From JBNKDD01 sp050288085 (GTDB taxonomy: Bacteria; Chloroflexota; Anaerolineae; Aggregatilineales; UBA3940): a stretch of DNA of 5,119 nt. Below, one piece after another: positions 4,204-5,119 of the stretch (within the stretch, counting starts at the first letter, position 1; every line of letters starts with the position of its first letter). Below the pieces are notes generated by a model, which was not told where the DNA came from, ran no database searches, and worked only from the letters and a program-made list of their open reading frames with translations. A program made the translations under genes and the position numbers. Location of the stretch: the NCBI GenBank assembly GCA_050288085.1, contig JBNKDD010000363.1:1-5119 (forward strand), given 5' to 3'.

Positions 4204-4752
4204 CTATTCCCAGATCACATCAAACGTGCAGGAATCATCACCCTGTTTTCGACACGGCTGCTCGTCATCATGCCGGACAATCGGGATCACGTCTTTGCCC
4301 CGGAACCGGTGGGCCAACCCGTAGATCATCCCATAGGTAAAGTTTTCGGGGTAGGGCGTGTGATCGACCACCTGTAGATGGCCCGGCCCCATGATGATCA
4401 TCATCATCTCCCCCGCGTAACCGTTGCGATGGTTGAGTTGATGGGTGTCGTTGATCGCGATCAGGGCATCTTCCAGGCTGTTGATATCGTCCGGGAGATA
4501 GGCCGTCTGGGCATAAGTCCGGCCAATATCAACCAGGTTCAGAGTACTCTGGAAATCCTTCTGAGCCATGATATCGCTCAACACGTCGAGCCAGCGTTGC
4601 AGCGGATACCAGTCCTCTGGTTTTAGACTGTCCCGGTCAATATGATGTTTTTGCAAAATGGGGGTGATTTCGTCGGCTACCACGCATTCGATTAACGCAA
4701 GCATGGCCTGGCCACTGACCTCCGTGTCGGGGTCGAATGCCGTCAGGTTCAT
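4204..4752 (-). CDS. V4R-like putative sensory domain protein
   Basis: This is a 182-residue cytosolic protein without signal peptide or membrane span. It has an N-terminal helical part (SGQAMLALIECVVADEITPILQKHHID, 13-39), a WYPLQRWLDVLSDIM segment (48-62) and a C-terminal alpha/beta half. It ends in Cys167-x7-Cys175 within CRKQGDDSCTFDVIW. That ending, and the YPENFTYGMIYGLAHRF stretch, resemble V4R (4-vinyl reductase) and heme-NO-binding-type ligand domains, which often serve as small-molecule sensors. There is no YxSxR heme motif and no output domain, so the ligand and partner are unknown. The start at 4752 is chosen over 4794 because AAAGGAGA lies 8 nt upstream, while 4794 has no ribosome binding site. 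An extended -10 promoter at 4862-4870 suggests independent expression. The family call is by eye. Confidence 0.6.
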   Translation of the reverse strand: MNLTAFDPDTEVSGQAMLALIECVVADEITPILQKHHIDRDSLKPEDWYPLQRWLDVLSDIMAQKDFQSTLNLVDIGRTYAQTAYLPDDINSLEDALIAINDTHQLNHRNGYAGEMMMIIMGPGHLQVVDHTPYPENFTYGMIYGLAHRFRGKDVIPIVRHDDEQPCRKQGDDSCTFDVIWE

Positions 4753-4759
4753 GAAGCCA

Positions 4760-4767
4760 TCTCCTTT
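4760..4767 (-). promoter_or_regulatory. Ribosome binding site choosing start 4752
   Basis: On the minus strand AAAGGAGA, containing GGAG, precedes ATG at 4752 by 8 nt. The in-frame upstream ATG at 4794 lacks such a site and would add 14 residues of translated leader. This decides the N-terminus of the V4R-like protein. Confidence 0.65.
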
Positions 4768-4861
4768 GAGAGGTTTTCTTATCCCTATCAGCATTGCTAT
4801 GATGTAAGTTGCGGTGACTTGCTCCCTAAAGTTGGGTTCTCAGACTTAATTGTATAGTGTC

Positions 4862-4870
4862 ATTATAGCA
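4862..4870 (-). promoter_or_regulatory. Extended -10 promoter for the V4R-like gene
   Basis: The minus strand reads TGC-TATAAT, a perfect -10 hexamer with the TGn extension, just downstream of the stop codon of the upstream gene (4875-4877). No -35 match is seen at 17 nt, which is acceptable for extended -10 promoters. Predicted start near 4855 gives a leader of about 100 nt. Within it, an imperfect AGCA/TGCT hairpin lies near 4788-4803. Confidence 0.5.
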
Positions 4871-4874
4871 TAGC

Positions 4875-5119
4875 TTATTCTTCGATGGCGGCTACTACAT
4901 CCGCCCGACCGACCTGTAGGCGCCCCGCCTCGATCTCCCTGCCATCCGGTGAGGGGATCACCAGCACCAGCCCGCGCTTGACGAGGCTGCGCAGCAACCC
5001 CCACAGCGACCGGTTCATGATGGGTCTGAGCCGCGCCTGTTTCACCACCGTCATATCAGGAGAGCCGGGCTGCGAGATTTCCATATACCACTGCCAGACC
5101 TGATAATAAGTGGCCTCGC
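4875..5119 (-). CDS. C-terminal part of an unidentified protein, cut by window edge
   Basis: The minus-strand frame is open from the right edge to TAA at 4875-4877, giving 81 codons. An internal ATG at 5084 exists, but the frame continues upstream through EATYYQVWQWY without a stop or ribosome binding site, so this is the tail of a longer protein. The stretch RPIMNRSLWGLLRSLVKRGLVLVIP followed by SPDGREIEAGRLQVG reads like helix-helix-strand-hairpin, reminiscent of a winged helix, with basic residues on the helix. DNA binding is a guess. No family is recognised. The gene is upstream of and co-oriented with the V4R-like gene, 122 bp away. Confidence 0.55.
   Translation of the reverse strand, partial: EATYYQVWQWYMEISQPGSPDMTVVKQARLRPIMNRSLWGLLRSLVKRGLVLVIPSPDGREIEAGRLQVGRADVVAAIEE

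Overview
The window looks like a compact stretch of a moderately GC-rich bacterial chromosome. My best guess is the Chloroflexota (Anaerolineae-like). The guess rests on two lipoproteins (one with a Cys-x3-Cys 'PCFFG' motif, one with a Thr/Pro-rich linker before a beta-sandwich domain), a V4R-like sensor-type protein ending in Cys-x7-Cys, and a GC-rich nested-hairpin intergenic element. No rRNA, tRNA, transposase, CRISPR array or phage gene is visible, so the taxonomic call is inference from protein style only.

Layout from left to right. Positions 1-86 are a leader with a short palindrome. A predicted lipoprotein (87-749, +) follows, clearly more AT-rich than the rest. A SnoaL/NTF2-like protein (882-1319, -) comes next, with a hairpin plus T-tract terminator downstream of it on the minus strand. 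A 263-bp divergent region separates it from a tight plus-strand operon (1583-2557) of three small membrane proteins: a 33-residue single-span peptide overlapping, by ATGA, the first of two tandem VanZ-like paralogues. Positions 2567-2648 hold a three-hairpin, cloverleaf-like intergenic element. After it come an OsmC-family protein (2691-3116, +), a convergent PPC-like lipoprotein (3130-3696, -), and, divergent from that by only 39 bp, a cytidine/deoxycytidylate-type zinc deaminase (3736-4194, +). A convergent V4R-like protein (4204-4752, -) has an extended -10 promoter. The right edge cuts the C-terminus of an unidentified minus-strand protein (4875-5119).

The genes do not form one obvious pathway. 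Three orientation switches with gaps of 9-39 bp between 3116 and 4204 suggest independent single-gene units. The only clear operon is the membrane trio at 1583-2557. It is the best candidate for something undescribed, because its two VanZ-like members share an unusual Asp-x3-Asp-Gly-x-Gly C-terminal motif and are translationally coupled to a micro-peptide. I see no evidence of a defence system or a biosynthetic cluster.
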